From NCBI RefSeq assembly GCF_019857185.1, contig NZ_JAHWXP010000003.1:1-64000 (forward strand): DNA of 64,000 nt, written 5' to 3'. The position numbers and the translations under genes are program-made. The stretch comes from Alteriqipengyuania abyssalis (lineage in GTDB: Bacteria; Pseudomonadota; Alphaproteobacteria; Sphingomonadales; Sphingomonadaceae). Of the stretch, positions 62,847 to 64,000 are shown in pieces (within the stretch, counting starts at the first letter, position 1; every line of letters starts with the position of its first letter). The notes under the pieces were generated by a model. That model made no database searches. It saw nothing but the letters and a program-made list of their open reading frames with translations, and was not told the DNA's origin.

Positions 62847-63671
62847 TCAGCCGACGAAATCGTCGCGATAGCGCTCTTTCACCGCCGCGCGGATCGCATC
62901 GTCCACGCTCAGTTCGACCTCGTAATCGCCCTCTACGTAAGGCCCGGCCACGTAAGGTGCGGCGTAGAGCATGATCCGGTCGAACTTGTTCCCGTTGGAC
63001 AGCAGCACGAGCTCCAGCTCTTCCAGGTCGGGGCAGCGGTTGAAGGTATCGTCATCCTTGTCCAGCTCTCCGCCGCGCCGGGCCATGCGCTGCGTATCGA
63101 GCGCGTCGCAGAACCTCTCGCCCAGAGCTTCGGACAGCGCGGCCTGCGATTCGAACAGCATGATCGGTTCGAGCAGGCGCTGCGATCCCTTGTTCCACAA
63201 CACCGAACTGAGCCCGTAATTGCCGTGGGCACCGCCGAAATAGGTCGCCCCGTTTTCGATCAGGCTGAACCATTCGTCGGTCTGTCCGGCCAGCTTCCAC
63301 TCGATCGTGACCATGTAGCGGTTGTAGGGGAAGCCGTTCTCGCGCGCTTCCTCGCTCGCCTCGCGGGCGACGCGCTGCAGATCGGCCTCCTCGCGCTTGG
63401 CCTGCTGGTCGAGCCGGTCCTTCAGCGCGGGGATCGCGCCCAGCGTTTCGGGATAGGTGAAGGAAAAGGCGTAGAGATCGTTTTCTTCGGAAATCTCGCG
63501 TCCCTGCCCGGCGGGCTTCTCGCCATCCTTCGCGTCATCTGCCGAAGCGGTGGCGGCGGCCTTGTCCTGGTCGACCCCGACATCGCGCTGCATGTCTTCG
63601 GGCGATGAACAGCCCGCCACACCAAGGCCGATCACCAGCACAAGCTTCGCAAAACCTGCGGCCATTATCAT
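62847..63671 (-). CDS. DUF4163/DUF3298-like lipoprotein (RsiV/PdaC style)
   Basis: 274 residues from the ATG at 63671, after AAGGGATTGAG. Lipobox LGVAGC (Cys21). Then an acidic linker and a DUF4163-like domain (LYAFSFTYPETLGAIPALKDRLDQQAKREEADLQRV) plus a DUF3298-like end (IENGATYFGGAHGNYGLSSVLWN). Such domains occur in periplasmic deacetylase and anti-sigma proteins; the role here is unknown. Confidence 0.8.
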   Translation of the reverse strand: MIMAAGFAKLVLVIGLGVAGCSSPEDMQRDVGVDQDKAAATASADDAKDGEKPAGQGREISEENDLYAFSFTYPETLGAIPALKDRLDQQAKREEADLQRVAREASEEARENGFPYNRYMVTIEWKLAGQTDEWFSLIENGATYFGGAHGNYGLSSVLWNKGSQRLLEPIMLFESQAALSEALGERFCDALDTQRMARRGGELDKDDDTFNRCPDLEELELVLLSNGNKFDRIMLYAAPYVAGPYVEGDYEVELSVDDAIRAAVKERYRDDFVG

Positions 63672-63736
63672 CTCAATCCCTTGTCGCGGCGCGAATCCGG
63701 TTGGCACGGCGCGCCTTCGTCGCCATGCATAATAGG

Positions 63737-64000
63737 ATGAATGATACGGCTTTGATACAGCCCGACAAGGGCCAGAACGCAACCGACCTCCACCTCGTCA
63801 ACGATGCAGGCTTCGCCGATTGGGCGAAGGGCCTGAACGACGGCCAGCGCGCCATGCTGGAGGCGCAGAACTTCACCGGCAAGGGCTACGAAACCGCGAT
63901 CGTCCCCGCGACGCCGGGTGAAGGCAATGCGTGGTTCGCGGTCGGCGGCGTGGCCGATCCGGATTCGCTGTCCAGCTGGTGCCTCGCGCGGCTGGCCGAA
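63737..64000 (+). CDS. M17 leucyl aminopeptidase family, N-terminus (cut by the window)
   Basis: The first 88 residues from the ATG at 63737, open to the last base. NATDLHLVNDAGFADWAKGLNDGQRAM and FTGKGYETAIVPATPGEGNAWFAVGGVADPDSLSSW resemble the N-terminal domain of sphingomonad M17 peptidases; the metal-binding catalytic part would lie beyond the window. Divergent from the lipoprotein gene. Confidence 0.7.
   Translation, partial: MNDTALIQPDKGQNATDLHLVNDAGFADWAKGLNDGQRAMLEAQNFTGKGYETAIVPATPGEGNAWFAVGGVADPDSLSSWCLARLAE

Overview
The window is a 64 kb stretch of a GC-rich alphaproteobacterial chromosome. Gene content and protein style suggest a sphingomonad, probably of the Erythrobacteraceae: an FtsZ with a long acidic/proline-rich linker, a TonB receptor next to a beta-propeller phytase, a PadR regulator, a DUF2849-sulfite reductase-DUF934-cysH sulfur operon, and short palindromic repeats bounded by GTCA...TGAC. 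The family assignment is inference from recognition, not from a search. Coding density is very high; no gene-free stretch exceeds about 300 bases.

Layout. 1-6 kb: the end of an aldo/keto reductase, a secreted DUF5694-like protein, and a leftward serC-serA-hisZ cluster whose leader may be the alphaproteobacterial serC RNA motif. 6-11.5 kb: a GT4 glycosyltransferase, a small membrane protein, a PadR regulator with a repetitive N-terminal tail and its operator, rarA, a DUF429-like gene, a TM2 protein and tRNA-Thr(UGU). 11.5-16 kb: a TonB-dependent receptor and phytase in one leftward operon, then queF. 16-25 kb: a rightward sulfur block with sseA, metC, an MscS channel, then cobA-type SUMT, DUF2849, nitrite/sulfite reductase, DUF934 and cysH, overlapping or nearly so. 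The sulfite reductase gene carries an in-frame palindromic repeat. 25-33 kb: an epimerase, obgE, tRNA-Ala(CGC) with a clear terminator, a polyproline lipoprotein, a Bax-inhibitor-1 family protein, a YbjN protein and a TPR/SPOR protein.

32-51.4 kb holds a complete leftward division and cell-wall (dcw) cluster: mraZ-rsmH-ftsL-ftsI-murE-murF-mraY-murD-ftsW-murG-murC-murB-[DUF4262]-ddl-ftsQ-ftsA-ftsZ. Nearly every junction is an ATGA/GTGA/TAATG overlap. A DUF4262 gene of unknown role sits between murB and ddl with the same coupled junctions.

51.7-55 kb: two envelope proteins, cysK, an adrenodoxin-type ferredoxin and a 3-methyladenine-DNA glycosylase. 55,070-57,292 is a complete IS1595-like transposable element: 28-bp terminal inverted repeats (26/28 identical), an exact 8-bp target duplication, an ISXO2-type transposase, and a passenger block of four or five small genes, one with a HEPN-like R-x4-H motif. 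It lies about 60 bp upstream of a secreted S9 peptidase gene. The window ends with an SDR enzyme, phhB, ccmA-ccmB, map, a DUF4163/DUF3298-like lipoprotein, and the start of an M17 aminopeptidase.

The best candidates for something undescribed are the element with its passenger genes, the in-frame repeat in the sulfite reductase, and the DUF4262 gene inside the dcw cluster.
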